Assembly: GCF_016839145.1 (NCBI RefSeq)
Contig: NZ_CP069303.1
Span: 1 to 64,000 of the forward strand
Direction of reading: 5' to 3'
DNA from: Shinella sp. PSBB067
GTDB taxonomy: Bacteria > Pseudomonadota > Alphaproteobacteria > Rhizobiales > Rhizobiaceae
DNA length: 64,000 nucleotides
The position numbers were made by a program, and so were the translations under genes. Below the pieces are notes generated by a model. It saw only the letters and a list, made by a program, of their open reading frames with translations, searched no databases and was not told the DNA's origin. Positions 54,111 through 62,796 of this stretch are shown piece after piece. Numbering within the stretch: position 1 is the first letter of the stretch; each line of letters starts with the position of its first letter.

Positions 54111-55042
54111 CGTGCCACTCCTTCGGGGATATCGTATCTGTATCCGAGATGCGGATCGGTCCTGAGCGCAAGCAGGCGCGAAGCGCCGTGCGCGTCGAGA
54201 TAGTCCCAATGCGTGGCGATCCCGTGCACCCAGGTATCAAGCCAAACGCGTGTGCCTTCCGGCGTGCGCGAGGCCTCGTAGTAGTCTGCAAGCGCTGCGC
54301 CGTCATATTCGTAATAGCCGTAGACGCCGAGCGGAAAGGCGCCGAAGGGAAGGTGGACGAGCTTGTCCACCATCATGCCCGGAATGAGGGTCGCCTGCGG
54401 ATTGCGCCGGATTTCCTCGGTGGTGACGATCTCTTCCACGGTGACGATGACCTTGGCGGCGGCGCGTACCTGCTCCTCGATGACGGAGGTCGTGCCGTAA
54501 AGCTCGACATTGCCGAGTTCGTCGGCGCGTGCGGCATGGATCACCGCGATATCAGGCTTCAGCGGCGAGACCAGGCTGACCACCGTGCCGTCGAACGGAG
54601 AGCGGAACATCTGCGCCTTGGCCGCGGGGTGCTCGAACCCCGCAACATTCATGATGTCCGTCCCGGCCTGCGAACGCATCGGCATGAAGGGCAGGCCGAG
54701 CCCTGAGGCCGCCAGCCGCATCACCATGCCGAAATGGCTGTGATCCTCCGCTTCGATCGTGCCGTTCTCGATGCCTTCGGAAAAGCGCCGGCACCGGCCG
54801 AAGCCTTCGAACATGAAATTGGAGAAGTAGGCGCGTCGCAGCATGCCGGCGGCGGCGAGCCATTCGGCGACCCAGCACTCGGCGACGCCCATGATCGTCA
54901 GCTCCTTGCGGCCCGTCCGCATCAGGGTGCGGAAGAAGCCCATCGGCTGGTGCGAATGGGCAAACCCGCCGGCCGTTATCGACATACCGTCTTCGACGAG
55001 TGCGACGGCATCGTCGAGCGAGACAAGCTTTGAACGTCCCAT
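54107..55042 (-). CDS. CoA-transferase-family subunit A
   Basis: The 311-aa protein has the GctA pattern: MSITAGGFAHSHQPMGFFRT, LKPDIAVIHAARADELGNVE and VTVEEIVTTEEIRR, with the C-terminal ADYYEASRTPEGTRVW. With the B subunit downstream it should form a heteromeric CoA-transferase for a small dicarboxylic or hydroxy acid. It lies 4 bp after the ATPase gene, in the LacI-controlled minus-strand operon. Confidence 0.87.
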   Translation of the reverse strand: MGRSKLVSLDDAVALVEDGMSITAGGFAHSHQPMGFFRTLMRTGRKELTIMGVAECWVAEWLAAAGMLRRAYFSNFMFEGFGRCRRFSEGIENGTIEAEDHSHFGMVMRLAASGLGLPFMPMRSQAGTDIMNVAGFEHPAAKAQMFRSPFDGTVVSLVSPLKPDIAVIHAARADELGNVELYGTTSVIEEQVRAAAKVIVTVEEIVTTEEIRRNPQATLIPGMMVDKLVHLPFGAFPLGVYGYYEYDGAALADYYEASRTPEGTRVWLDTWVHGIATHWDYLDAHGASRLLALRTDPHLGYRYDIPEGVAR

Positions 55043-55046
55043 GATG

Positions 55047-55811
55047 TCAGGCAGCCTCGATATGGTGGTCGCGGGCGCCGGTGATCAGGGATACGATGTC
55101 GTCGCCCGACACCGCCGCGGTGCGCACGTCGCCAACCTTCTTCCCGCGACGCAGGACGATCACCCGGTCGCTCATTTCCTTTGCCATCGGCATGCTGTGG
55201 GTGATGAGGATGATGGCGACGCCGTTCTTCTGCAACTGGCGCACGGCCTCCATGGCCTTGGCGGTTTCCTGCACGCCAAGCGCCGCCGTCGGCTCGTCCA
55301 GCAGCACGAGATTGCTTTCCCAAAGCCGGCTGCGCGCGATCGAGACCGCTTGGCGCTGGCCGCCGCTCAGGCCCGCGACATTCTGGTCCGGCGAGGGAAC
55401 GTTGATCGAAAGGCCCGCCAGGGCCTGCCGCGACCGCTCGCGCATGCGCGAGCGTGCAAGAAACGAAAACGGCCCCCAGCCGACGATTTCCTCGCGGCCG
55501 AGGAAGATGTTCTCGGCAACGGTGAGATTGTTGCAGAGACCGAGATCCTGATACACAGTCTCGATCCCGGCCGCGCGGGCGACATCGGGCGAGGTGAGAT
55601 CGACCGCGCGGCCCATGATCTCGATGGAGCCGGATGTCGGCCGCACGACACCGGAGAGCAGCTTGACCAGCGTGCTCTTGCCGGCGCCGTTGTCGCCGAC
55701 AAGGGCGATCGTCTCGCCCGGCCGCATGGTAAAGCTCACGTCCTGCAGGGCCTGCACGGCGCCATATGACTTGCCGAGATTGCTCACCCGCAAAAGGAAG
55801 TCGTTCGTCAT
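55047..55811 (-). CDS. sugar ABC importer ATPase, single domain (FrcA-like)
   Basis: The 254-aa protein has one ATPase domain: Walker A GDNGAGKST, signature LSGGQRQAVSIARSRLW, Walker B LVLLDEPTAALGVQ and the His switch in ILITHSMPMAKE. Single-domain ATPases of this kind (as in FrcA) serve CUT2 sugar importers. The binding protein and permease of importer 2 lie across the LacI gene on the other strand, so it is most likely their ATPase. Start at 55811; the longer frame to 55883 lacks support. Confidence 0.87.
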   Translation of the reverse strand: MTNDFLLRVSNLGKSYGAVQALQDVSFTMRPGETIALVGDNGAGKSTLVKLLSGVVRPTSGSIEIMGRAVDLTSPDVARAAGIETVYQDLGLCNNLTVAENIFLGREEIVGWGPFSFLARSRMRERSRQALAGLSINVPSPDQNVAGLSGGQRQAVSIARSRLWESNLVLLDEPTAALGVQETAKAMEAVRQLQKNGVAIILITHSMPMAKEMSDRVIVLRRGKKVGDVRTAAVSGDDIVSLITGARDHHIEAA

Positions 55812-55922
55812 GTGTGGTTTTCCTCCGGTCGGCAGCAGCGGCTCTGGCTGCACTCTTGCATCGCTACGGCCATGTCGCCGCATCCAACAATGCGCCTCCT
55901 CGACATCTCCGAAATGATATAA

Positions 55923-55980
55923 AAACGTTTCTGGAAAACGTTTCTATAATTTGATATATCCGCTGGACATGTGATGTCAA
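55923..55980 (-). promoter_or_regulatory. minus-strand promoter with LacI-type operator 2
   Basis: On the minus strand TTGACA (55980-55975) and TATATC (55958-55953) are spaced 16 bases. The operator AAACGTTT-N5-AAACGTTT occupies 55923-55943, over the expected start point. Repression there would control the ATPase, CoA-transferase-family and ligase genes; it also lies about 100 bp before the LacI gene, allowing self-control. Confidence 0.7.
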
Positions 55981-56038
55981 TGGCTGGTCGAACCTGTGGC
56001 AGGCGGCATATGCTGGGACGCTTAGGATAGGGGGTGAA

Positions 56039-57082
56039 ATGGTAGAGCGAAAGAAAGTCACCATCAAGGACGTGGCCAAGGCCTCCGGGCTTGCCCTGTC
56101 GACGGTATCGAATGCCCTGTCCGGCAAGCAGTATGTCCGAGACGAGACGCGCGAGCTCGTCAACGAGACGGCGCGAAAGCTCGGCTATCGCGCTTCGACC
56201 GTCGCGCGCGCCCTGCGCATGCAGAGAAGCTTCACCATCGGGGTGCTGATTTCCGATGTCGCAAACCCCTCCTCGGCCGATTTCGTCCGCGGTGTAGAGG
56301 ATGTGGTGATGCGCGAAAAATGCACCATGCTGCTCTGCAACACCGACGAGGACGAGGAGCGGCAGATCCTGCACATGCAGACGCTGCACGACCGCCAGGT
56401 GGATGGAATGGTGCTGATTTCGCAGCATTGCGATTCGCCGCGCGTGCGGGCGCTGCTCGATGCCGGCACGCCCTATGTTCTGGTTCAGCGCAGAAGCCCG
56501 AAATGGAAAGACGACTATGTCGGCTCCGACAATGAGGAAGGGCTGGCCGAGGCCATCCGGCATGCCCATGCACTCGGCCACCGCCGCGTCGGCTTTGTGA
56601 CGGGGCCTCTCGAATCGAGTTCGGCGCGCGAGCGGCTCGAGACCTTCCGGCAGGAAAGCCTCAGGCTGCGGCTGTCGCAGTCGCGGTCCATGATCTTCCA
56701 GGGCCGGTACACGTTCGACAGCGGCCTTGAGGCCGGCCGATATTTCACCGAGCTGAAGAATCGTCCGACCTGCATCCTGGCAAGTAGCGACATGAACGCG
56801 CTCGGGGTGATGCAGGTTGCGCTCGACCAGGGCTTGCGCATCCCCGGCGATCTTTCCGTCATCGGCCTCGACGATATCGTTCTCGCCAATCTCAAGACGA
56901 TCAACCTGACGACCATCCAGTTGCAGAAGCGCGACATGGGGGCGGCGGCAGCGGAACTTTTGATGAAGCGGATCAGGCAGCCGTCCAAGACCGGCAAGCA
57001 GATCATTCTGCCGACCCGTCTGATCGTGCGGGGAACAACCGCGCCGCCGGCCGCCGCCGACATGTCCACCTATACGGACTGA
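56039..57082 (+). CDS. LacI-family transcriptional regulator
   Basis: The 347-aa protein has the N-terminal HTH (VTIKDVAKASGLALSTVSN, about 5-25), a hinge helix and a periplasmic-binding-like sugar domain (FTIGVLISDVANPSSADFVR, LDDIVLANLKTINLTTIQLQ). It should bind a sugar or polyol and release operators. Three matching operators lie upstream of importer 1, before the minus-strand operon next to this gene, and upstream of importer 2, so it is the likely master regulator of the whole 46-64 kb region. GGGGGTGAA precedes the ATG. Confidence 0.9.
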   Translation: MVERKKVTIKDVAKASGLALSTVSNALSGKQYVRDETRELVNETARKLGYRASTVARALRMQRSFTIGVLISDVANPSSADFVRGVEDVVMREKCTMLLCNTDEDEERQILHMQTLHDRQVDGMVLISQHCDSPRVRALLDAGTPYVLVQRRSPKWKDDYVGSDNEEGLAEAIRHAHALGHRRVGFVTGPLESSSARERLETFRQESLRLRLSQSRSMIFQGRYTFDSGLEAGRYFTELKNRPTCILASSDMNALGVMQVALDQGLRIPGDLSVIGLDDIVLANLKTINLTTIQLQKRDMGAAAAELLMKRIRQPSKTGKQIILPTRLIVRGTTAPPAAADMSTYTD

Positions 57083-57134
57083 CAACAAAAAATTCTGCCG
57101 CTTGACAGCAATCGACGCCTGTGATTTTTTATAA

Positions 57135-57155
57135 AAACGTTTTCAGAAAACGTTT
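57135..57155. promoter_or_regulatory. LacI-type operator 3
   Basis: The core matches AAACGTTT-N5-AAACGTTT with half-site AAACGTTTTC; it differs from operator 1 by one central base. It lies 78 bp before the binding-protein ATG at 57233. TTGACA at 57102-57107 upstream gives a promoter-operator layout like that of importer 1. Confidence 0.82.
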
Positions 57156-57232
57156 CGTGAAGTGTAGGCGCTGTCTTTGGCAGCCCGAGCCGGGAGGTGG
57201 CTTCGCTTCTACAAAAAATGGAGGAATGGATC

Positions 57233-58183
57233 ATGAAGAAATTCGTTGCTGGATTGCTGGCGGCTGCGGCCGTGATGACGGCCGGTCAGTCCCAGGCCGC
57301 AGATGTGATCGGCGCCGTGGTCTATGCCCGCGACTCGCAGTATTGGCAGCAGGTCGAGCGCGGCATGAGCGATGCTGCGGAGAAATACGGGGTGACCCTG
57401 CAGGTCGGCCAGAACCGCCGCCAACTTCCGACCGAGGCTCAGGTCATCGAGGACTTCGTCACCCGCGGCGTCAAGGCGATTGTCATGCCCCCGCTTGATG
57501 TCAACGCATCTGCTGCGGCTGCCAGGCGCGCCGCCGATCGCGGCATCGTTATCGTCGATTTCGACACCGCGCTCGCCGACAAGTCGATCGCCAAGCACAC
57601 GATCGGTGTCGACGGCTTCAAAATGGCCGCCGAGCTCGGAACGGTGATGACGGAGCAGCTCTCGAAGCTCAACGGCGGCAAGAATACCGTCAGCCTGATC
57701 ACCTTGCCGCCCACCAACCCCAACATGCTGCCGCGCAAGAACGGTCTGCTTTCCACGCTCAAGGGCGAGGGAATCACGATCGGCAGCGAAGTCGCTGCGG
57801 CCACCCCGGAACTCGGCGCCAACGCCTACGAGAACATCCTGCAGCGCGACCCGAAGACGGCGGCGATCTGGGCCTCGAATTCCGGCTCCCTGTCGGGCGC
57901 TGCCCAGGCCGCGCGGCGCAAGTCGGCCGAGGTCCGGCTCTATGGCGTCGACATGAGCCAGGAGCTGGCAGCCGACCTGCTCGATCCGAACGGCAAGGTT
58001 TTCGCCGTTGCCGACCAGCAGCCTTATGTCGTTGGCTATTCGGCGATCGAGGCTGCTGCCAGGCACCTGAAGGGCGAGAACGTTCCACGCAATGTTGCGG
58101 TCGAAAGCAAGGTCTACACGCGCGAAAATCCCGACGAGATCCAGGAATATCTCGACCTCGTGAAATCCCTCGCGAACAACTGA
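57233..58183 (+). CDS. sugar ABC importer binding protein 2 (RbsB-like)
   Basis: The 316-aa product has a signal peptide (about 1-22, ending SQA) and a family 4 fold: IGAVVYARDSQYWQQVERGM, RGVKAIVMPPLDVNASAAAA, VDMSQELAADLLDPNG. It resembles binding protein 1 in fold but is clearly diverged, so ligands may differ. GGAGGAATGGATC precedes the ATG at 57233. First gene of an operon that runs to the window end. Confidence 0.88.
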   Translation: MKKFVAGLLAAAAVMTAGQSQAADVIGAVVYARDSQYWQQVERGMSDAAEKYGVTLQVGQNRRQLPTEAQVIEDFVTRGVKAIVMPPLDVNASAAAARRAADRGIVIVDFDTALADKSIAKHTIGVDGFKMAAELGTVMTEQLSKLNGGKNTVSLITLPPTNPNMLPRKNGLLSTLKGEGITIGSEVAAATPELGANAYENILQRDPKTAAIWASNSGSLSGAAQAARRKSAEVRLYGVDMSQELAADLLDPNGKVFAVADQQPYVVGYSAIEAAARHLKGENVPRNVAVESKVYTRENPDEIQEYLDLVKSLANN

Positions 58184-58237
58184 CGTGTCGGTCGTCTTCA
58201 TGGCCGATCCGTCGGCCATTCAATCATAGAGGTTTCC

Positions 58238-59227
58238 ATGTCGAATACTGCTGGCGCAACTGCCGGTTCCCCGGCGCATGCCGACCGCAAACTCAACCTT
58301 TCCGGTTGGCGCGCGGAAATCGGTGTCGCCGTCGCCCTGGTGGCGCTGTCGATCTTCTTCAGCTTCAACGCGCCGAATTTCCTGACGCTCGAAAACTGGG
58401 CGACGATGCTGCAGCAGACCTCCGTGATCGCCATGATCGCGGTCGGGATGACCTTCGTCATCATCGCCGGCGAGATCGATCTTTCGGTCGGCGCCCAGGT
58501 CGGTCTTTCCGGCACTTTGTTTGCGCTGCTGGTCGTCAACCATGGCATGCCGGTGCCGGCTGCCCTCCTGCTGGTGCTGGTCGAGGCGGCTGCCGTCGGC
58601 GCGTTTACCGGCGTGCTGCGGGTCGTCTGGGGCATCCCGACCTTCATCACCACGCTCGGCCTGCTTTCCGGCCTGCGCGGGATCGCCTTCTACATCAGCG
58701 ACGGACTGACGATCAGCGGGCTGCCGCCGGCGTTCGGCAACATCTGGTATGCGATGTTCCTCGGCCTCTCGCTGCCGGTCTGGGTGATGATCCTGGCGAT
58801 CCTGCTCGGGTGGTTCTTCCTGTCCCAGCATCGCTTCGGCCAGCATGTCTATGCGGTCGGCGGCAACCCGGAAACCGCGGCCCGCTATGGCGTCCATGTG
58901 GGACGGCTGCGGATCACGGTGATGATCATGATCCAGCTTCTTGCGGCAATCGGCGGCGTGCTCCTGGTCTCGCGGCTGAATTCGGGAACGCCGACCGTCG
59001 GCGAACTGATGGAACTCGACGTGATTGCCGCGGTGATCGTCGGCGGAACGCTTTTGACCGGCGGCGTCGGCCGCATCGTCGGCACCGTCATCGGCGTGCT
59101 CTTCGTCGCGGTTTTGCGCAACGGCATGGTCTTGAACGGCCTCGATCCCGTCGTCTTCCTGATTGCCCAGGGATTCGTGATCATTCTGGCGGTCTGGTGG
59201 AGCATGCTCCGCAAGCGTCAGGCCTGA
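58238..59227 (+). CDS. sugar ABC importer permease 2 (RbsC-like)
   Basis: The 329-aa protein has about eight to ten membrane segments with FVIIAGEIDLSVGAQVGLSG, FGQHVYAVGGNPETAARYGV and AAVIVGGTLLTGGVGRIVGT, as in CUT2 permeases. It forms importer 2 with binding protein 2 and the single-domain ATPase on the other strand. Confidence 0.9.
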   Translation: MSNTAGATAGSPAHADRKLNLSGWRAEIGVAVALVALSIFFSFNAPNFLTLENWATMLQQTSVIAMIAVGMTFVIIAGEIDLSVGAQVGLSGTLFALLVVNHGMPVPAALLLVLVEAAAVGAFTGVLRVVWGIPTFITTLGLLSGLRGIAFYISDGLTISGLPPAFGNIWYAMFLGLSLPVWVMILAILLGWFFLSQHRFGQHVYAVGGNPETAARYGVHVGRLRITVMIMIQLLAAIGGVLLVSRLNSGTPTVGELMELDVIAAVIVGGTLLTGGVGRIVGTVIGVLFVAVLRNGMVLNGLDPVVFLIAQGFVIILAVWWSMLRKRQA

Positions 59228-59252
59228 ACCTTTAACGGTGGTAGCACAGACA

Positions 59253-60155
59253 ATGCCTAGTCCCTCCTCGAAACTGCAATCCCTGGAAGAGGCCGCCGCA
59301 CGCGTGCCGGACGGGACGCGCCTGGCCTTCGGCGGCTTTGCGGTCTACCAGAAGCCGATGGGCTTCGTGCGCGAACTCGTCCGCCAGGGCCGCAAGAACC
59401 TGACGGTCGTCGGTTCGGCGCAATCCTACGACGTCGATCTGCTTGCGGCAGGCGGTTGCCTGTCGTGCGTCGAGACGTCCTATGTCGGCCTGGAGAAGCA
59501 TGGCCTTGCCCGCCACTATCGGCGGGCGGTCGAGCGCGGCGAGATCAAGGTCGTCGACTATCCGGAAATGGTGAGCTGGGATCGCTTTCGCGCCAGTCAG
59601 GAAGGGCTCGCCTTCTGGCCGGTTCCCTTTCTCGGCGGCAGTGACATCGTCAGGTACAATCCGGCGATCAAGCCCTTCGCCTGCCCGATGACCGGGCATC
59701 CCATGCACGCCGTCCCGGCAGCGGATGTCGATGTCGTGGTGATCCATGCGCTGGCGGCCGACGAGCGCGGCAATGTGGTCTTTCCGGCGCGCCGGCTGCT
59801 GCCGCAGAGCAATGACGTGCTGATGGGCCGCTCCTGCGACACCGTCATCGTCACGGTCGAGAAGCTCGTGTCGAACGCCTTCATCCGCAAGCATTCGCGC
59901 CTGGTGGAACTGCCCTCCTACAAGGTGAACTCGGTCGTCGAACTGCCTTATGGCGCGCATCCGACGCCGGCGCTCGGCGCCTATCACGCGGACGAAAAGC
60001 ACTATGGCGAGTATGTCGCCGCATCCGAGAGCGCGGAAGCGACGGCGGCCTACCTGAAGAAATTCGTTCATCTCGACGGCGGCAACGACGCCTACCTCGA
60101 AGCAGTCGGTGCGGCACAGCTGGCGCGGCTCAAGGATATGGACAGCCTGCTATGA
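59253..60155 (+). CDS. CoA-transferase-family subunit A of an IpdAB-like pair
   Basis: The 300-aa protein has the GctA fold: RLAFGGFAVYQKPMGFVREL, VDVVVIHALAADERGNVVFP and YKVNSVVELPYGAHPTPALG. Starts at GTG 59238 and ATG 59253 are both possible; neither has a strong ribosome-binding site. It overlaps the B subunit (ATGA). Because the partner lacks the catalytic Glu of CoA-transferases, the pair may act as a C-C bond hydrolase, as IpdAB does on a CoA thioester. That is inferred. Confidence 0.8.
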   Translation: MPSPSSKLQSLEEAAARVPDGTRLAFGGFAVYQKPMGFVRELVRQGRKNLTVVGSAQSYDVDLLAAGGCLSCVETSYVGLEKHGLARHYRRAVERGEIKVVDYPEMVSWDRFRASQEGLAFWPVPFLGGSDIVRYNPAIKPFACPMTGHPMHAVPAADVDVVVIHALAADERGNVVFPARRLLPQSNDVLMGRSCDTVIVTVEKLVSNAFIRKHSRLVELPSYKVNSVVELPYGAHPTPALGAYHADEKHYGEYVAASESAEATAAYLKKFVHLDGGNDAYLEAVGAAQLARLKDMDSLL

Positions 60156-60967
60156 CGGAGCCCACCCTCTACGAAACCCTTGCCGCGGTTCTGGCGAAGG
60201 AATTCCTCAACGGCGAAGTCGGCTTCACCGGCCTGCTTACCGGCAAGGCGGCCGCGATGTTCGGCACCGCCATCCCGATCGTCGCGATGGAACTGGCGCG
60301 CCGGACGCATGCGCCCGACCTGACACTGCTTCTTGCCGGTTGCTATCACAATCCCGATTTCAGCCAGCTCGAGGCCATGCCGGACAGCGAGCATGACGCC
60401 GTGCTGCGCGACCTGTCGACGGAAGCACAGACCTATGACTATCCCGGCCAGTGGGCGCTGAAGCGCGGCGATATCAGCTTCGGTTTCTCCAGTGCCGTCC
60501 AGGTCGATGCGGTCGGCAACATCAACAGCGTCTGCATCGGTTCCTATGACAAGCCCAAGGTACGGCTGGTCGGTCCCATCCTGCAGCCGGAGCACATGAC
60601 GCTCTTCCGGCGAGAATACATCATGATGCCGCATCACGACCGGCGGAACTTCGTCGAGAAGGTGGATTTCATCTCCGGCGTCGGCTTTCCCGGCGGGGAG
60701 GCCGGCCGCAAGTCGCTCGGCCTCGCCTGGGGCGGCCCGGCGCTGGTGCTCACCCCCAAATGCGTCTTCGATTTCGACCGCGTCGCCGGCCGGATCCGGG
60801 TGCGGTCGATCCACGAAGGCGTCGGGCATGACGAGCTTCGCGATGCGACGGGCTTCGATCTCGGCGACCTGAGCGGTGTTCCCACCACGCCGCGGCCGAG
60901 CGACGACGAGCTCACCATTATTCGCCGCGAGATCGACCCGCGGCGGATCCTCTTCAGCCCGACCTGA
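60152..60967 (+). CDS. CoA-transferase-family subunit B lacking the catalytic Glu
   Basis: The 271-aa protein aligns with the B subunit at 53331 (THAPDLTLLLAGCYH against THAPGVNLVFESGII), but the ESG catalytic Glu position reads Ala62-Gly-Cys. Later blocks are kept (YDKPKVRLVGP, NFVEKVDFISGVGFPGGE). Loss of this Glu is known in IpdB-type proteins, which hydrolyse C-C bonds of cyclic CoA thioesters. A transferase role is therefore unlikely for this pair. Confidence 0.82.
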   Translation: MTEPTLYETLAAVLAKEFLNGEVGFTGLLTGKAAAMFGTAIPIVAMELARRTHAPDLTLLLAGCYHNPDFSQLEAMPDSEHDAVLRDLSTEAQTYDYPGQWALKRGDISFGFSSAVQVDAVGNINSVCIGSYDKPKVRLVGPILQPEHMTLFRREYIMMPHHDRRNFVEKVDFISGVGFPGGEAGRKSLGLAWGGPALVLTPKCVFDFDRVAGRIRVRSIHEGVGHDELRDATGFDLGDLSGVPTTPRPSDDELTIIRREIDPRRILFSPT

Positions 60968-61036
60968 TCCTCCCGATCGAGCCTCCCAAGCGAAACACGA
61001 CATCGGCGCCTTGCCTTTAATGAATGGAATACTCTT

Positions 61037-62785
61037 ATGAACGACACGACCACAGCAGTTAAACCCGATACCGCCAAGCGGTCCAACGCAACCGGGGCGC
61101 ACGTCTTCGCGGCTGCCCTCAAGCGGCATGGCGTCGAGGTGATTTTCGGCCAGGCCATTCCCGCCGCCCTGTTTCTCGCCACGCCCCATTACGGCATTCG
61201 CCAGATCGGTTATCGCACGGAAAATGCCGGCGCCGTGATGGCGGACGCCTATGCCCGCATGTCGCACAAGGTTCCGGTGGTCACCGCGCAGAACGGCCCG
61301 GCCGCGACGCTGCTGGTCCCTGGGCTCGCCGAAGCAATGAAGGCCTCCGTTCCGGTCGTCGCTATCGTACAGGATGTGGCGCGTCCCTTCGCCGACAAGA
61401 ACGCCTTCCAGGAGCTCGATCACCTCGATCTCTTCAAGGGAGTCGCCAAGTGGATCAAGCGCGTAGCCGACGTCAACCGAATAGACGAATATGTCGATAT
61501 GGCATTCACCGCAGCGGCGTCGGGCCGACCCGGCCCCGCGGTTCTGATTGCGCCGATCGACATGTTCGTCGATACGCCCACGCAGGAAGCCATGCCGAGG
61601 AATGCGTCCCTCGGTCGTTTTCCGGTGGATCGCTGTGGTCCGGATCCGAAGCGTGTCGCCGAGGCTGCCGCCCTGCTCGCGAAGGCCGAACGACCGTTGA
61701 TCATCGCCGGCGGCGGGATTCATATCTCCGATGCGGCCGCCGAACTCGCCGCCCTGCAGGATGCGGCGTCCATTCCCGTCGCGACCACGGTGATGGGCAA
61801 GGGTGCCGTCGATGAGACGCATCCGCTGAGCGCCGGTGTCGTCGGGTACTTCATGGCCGACAGGAGCCGCAGCAAGCATCTTCGCTCGCTGGTCACCGAG
61901 GCGGACGTCATCCTGCTGATCGGCAACCGTACCAACCAGAACGGCACGGATAGCTGGCAGCTCTACCCGAAGAACGCGACCTATATCCATCTCGACATCG
62001 ATTCCAGCGAGGTCGGCCGCAATTACGAGGCGCTGCGTCTGGTGGGCGATGCCAGGCTCGGCATCGTTGCGTTGAAGGAGGCCCTCGAAAAGCTCGACCT
62101 TTCCAGGCGACACGGTGCCCGCGCCGCCCTGGAGCAGACCATCGCCACGGCGCTGGAGCGGGGGAGAAAGGACGGCGAGGCGGTTTCCCGTTCCGATCAG
62201 AGCCCGCTGCGGCCCGAGCGTCTGATGAGCGACCTCGATAGCCTGCTGACGCCTGACACGATCGTCGTCTCGGATGCCAGCTACTCGTCGATCTGGGTCG
62301 CCAACTTCCTCACGGCCCGGAAGCCCGGCCAGCGCTTCATCACGCCGCGCGGTCTTGCCGGGCTCGGCTGGGGGTTGCCCTTTGCCATCGGCGCAAAGGC
62401 CGCCAATCCAGAGGCGCCAGTCTTCGCACTGGTCGGCGATGGTGGTTTCGCGCATGTCTGGTCGGAACTTGAAACGGCACGGCGCATGAAGCTTCCGGTG
62501 GTCGTCGCAGTGCTCAACAATTCGATCCTCGGCTATGAGAAGCATGCCGAGAAGGTCATCTTCGGCGAATATTCCGATGCCTGCGATTTTACCCCGGTCG
62601 ATCATGCGGCGATTGCGCGCGCGGCTGGCTGCGACGGCATCCGCATCGAGAAGGCCGAGGACTTCCTGCCGGCCTTGAAGGCCGCGCTCGCCTCGGACAG
62701 GACCACGGTCCTCGATGTCGTCACCGACGAACTCGCTTATCCGCCGATCACCATGTTCAACGACAATCCGGCGCTGAGCTACTGA
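61037..62785 (+). CDS. ThDP-dependent enzyme, acetolactate synthase-like
   Basis: The 582-aa protein has the three-domain ThDP layout: an N-terminal catalytic Glu62 (YRTENAGAVMADAYA), a middle domain (about 190-330), and a C-terminal GDG-NN motif at 467-469 and 494-495. Relatives include acetolactate synthase, glyoxylate carboligase, IolD and 2-hydroxyacyl-CoA lyases. Sequence alone does not tell these apart. Near CoA-transferase-family genes and a triose kinase, a C-C lyase or carboligase on a CoA thioester or sugar acid is plausible. Confidence 0.85.
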   Translation: MNDTTTAVKPDTAKRSNATGAHVFAAALKRHGVEVIFGQAIPAALFLATPHYGIRQIGYRTENAGAVMADAYARMSHKVPVVTAQNGPAATLLVPGLAEAMKASVPVVAIVQDVARPFADKNAFQELDHLDLFKGVAKWIKRVADVNRIDEYVDMAFTAAASGRPGPAVLIAPIDMFVDTPTQEAMPRNASLGRFPVDRCGPDPKRVAEAAALLAKAERPLIIAGGGIHISDAAAELAALQDAASIPVATTVMGKGAVDETHPLSAGVVGYFMADRSRSKHLRSLVTEADVILLIGNRTNQNGTDSWQLYPKNATYIHLDIDSSEVGRNYEALRLVGDARLGIVALKEALEKLDLSRRHGARAALEQTIATALERGRKDGEAVSRSDQSPLRPERLMSDLDSLLTPDTIVVSDASYSSIWVANFLTARKPGQRFITPRGLAGLGWGLPFAIGAKAANPEAPVFALVGDGGFAHVWSELETARRMKLPVVVAVLNNSILGYEKHAEKVIFGEYSDACDFTPVDHAAIARAAGCDGIRIEKAEDFLPALKAALASDRTTVLDVVTDELAYPPITMFNDNPALSY

Positions 62786-62796
62786 GGAGAAGGTTC

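Noticed and set aside
60092..62605. Minus-strand frame of 837 codons opposite the ThDP enzyme and CoA-transferase-like B genes
   Set aside because: The plus strand has intact family motifs over the whole length. Long antisense frames are common in GC-rich genes and this one shows no domain.
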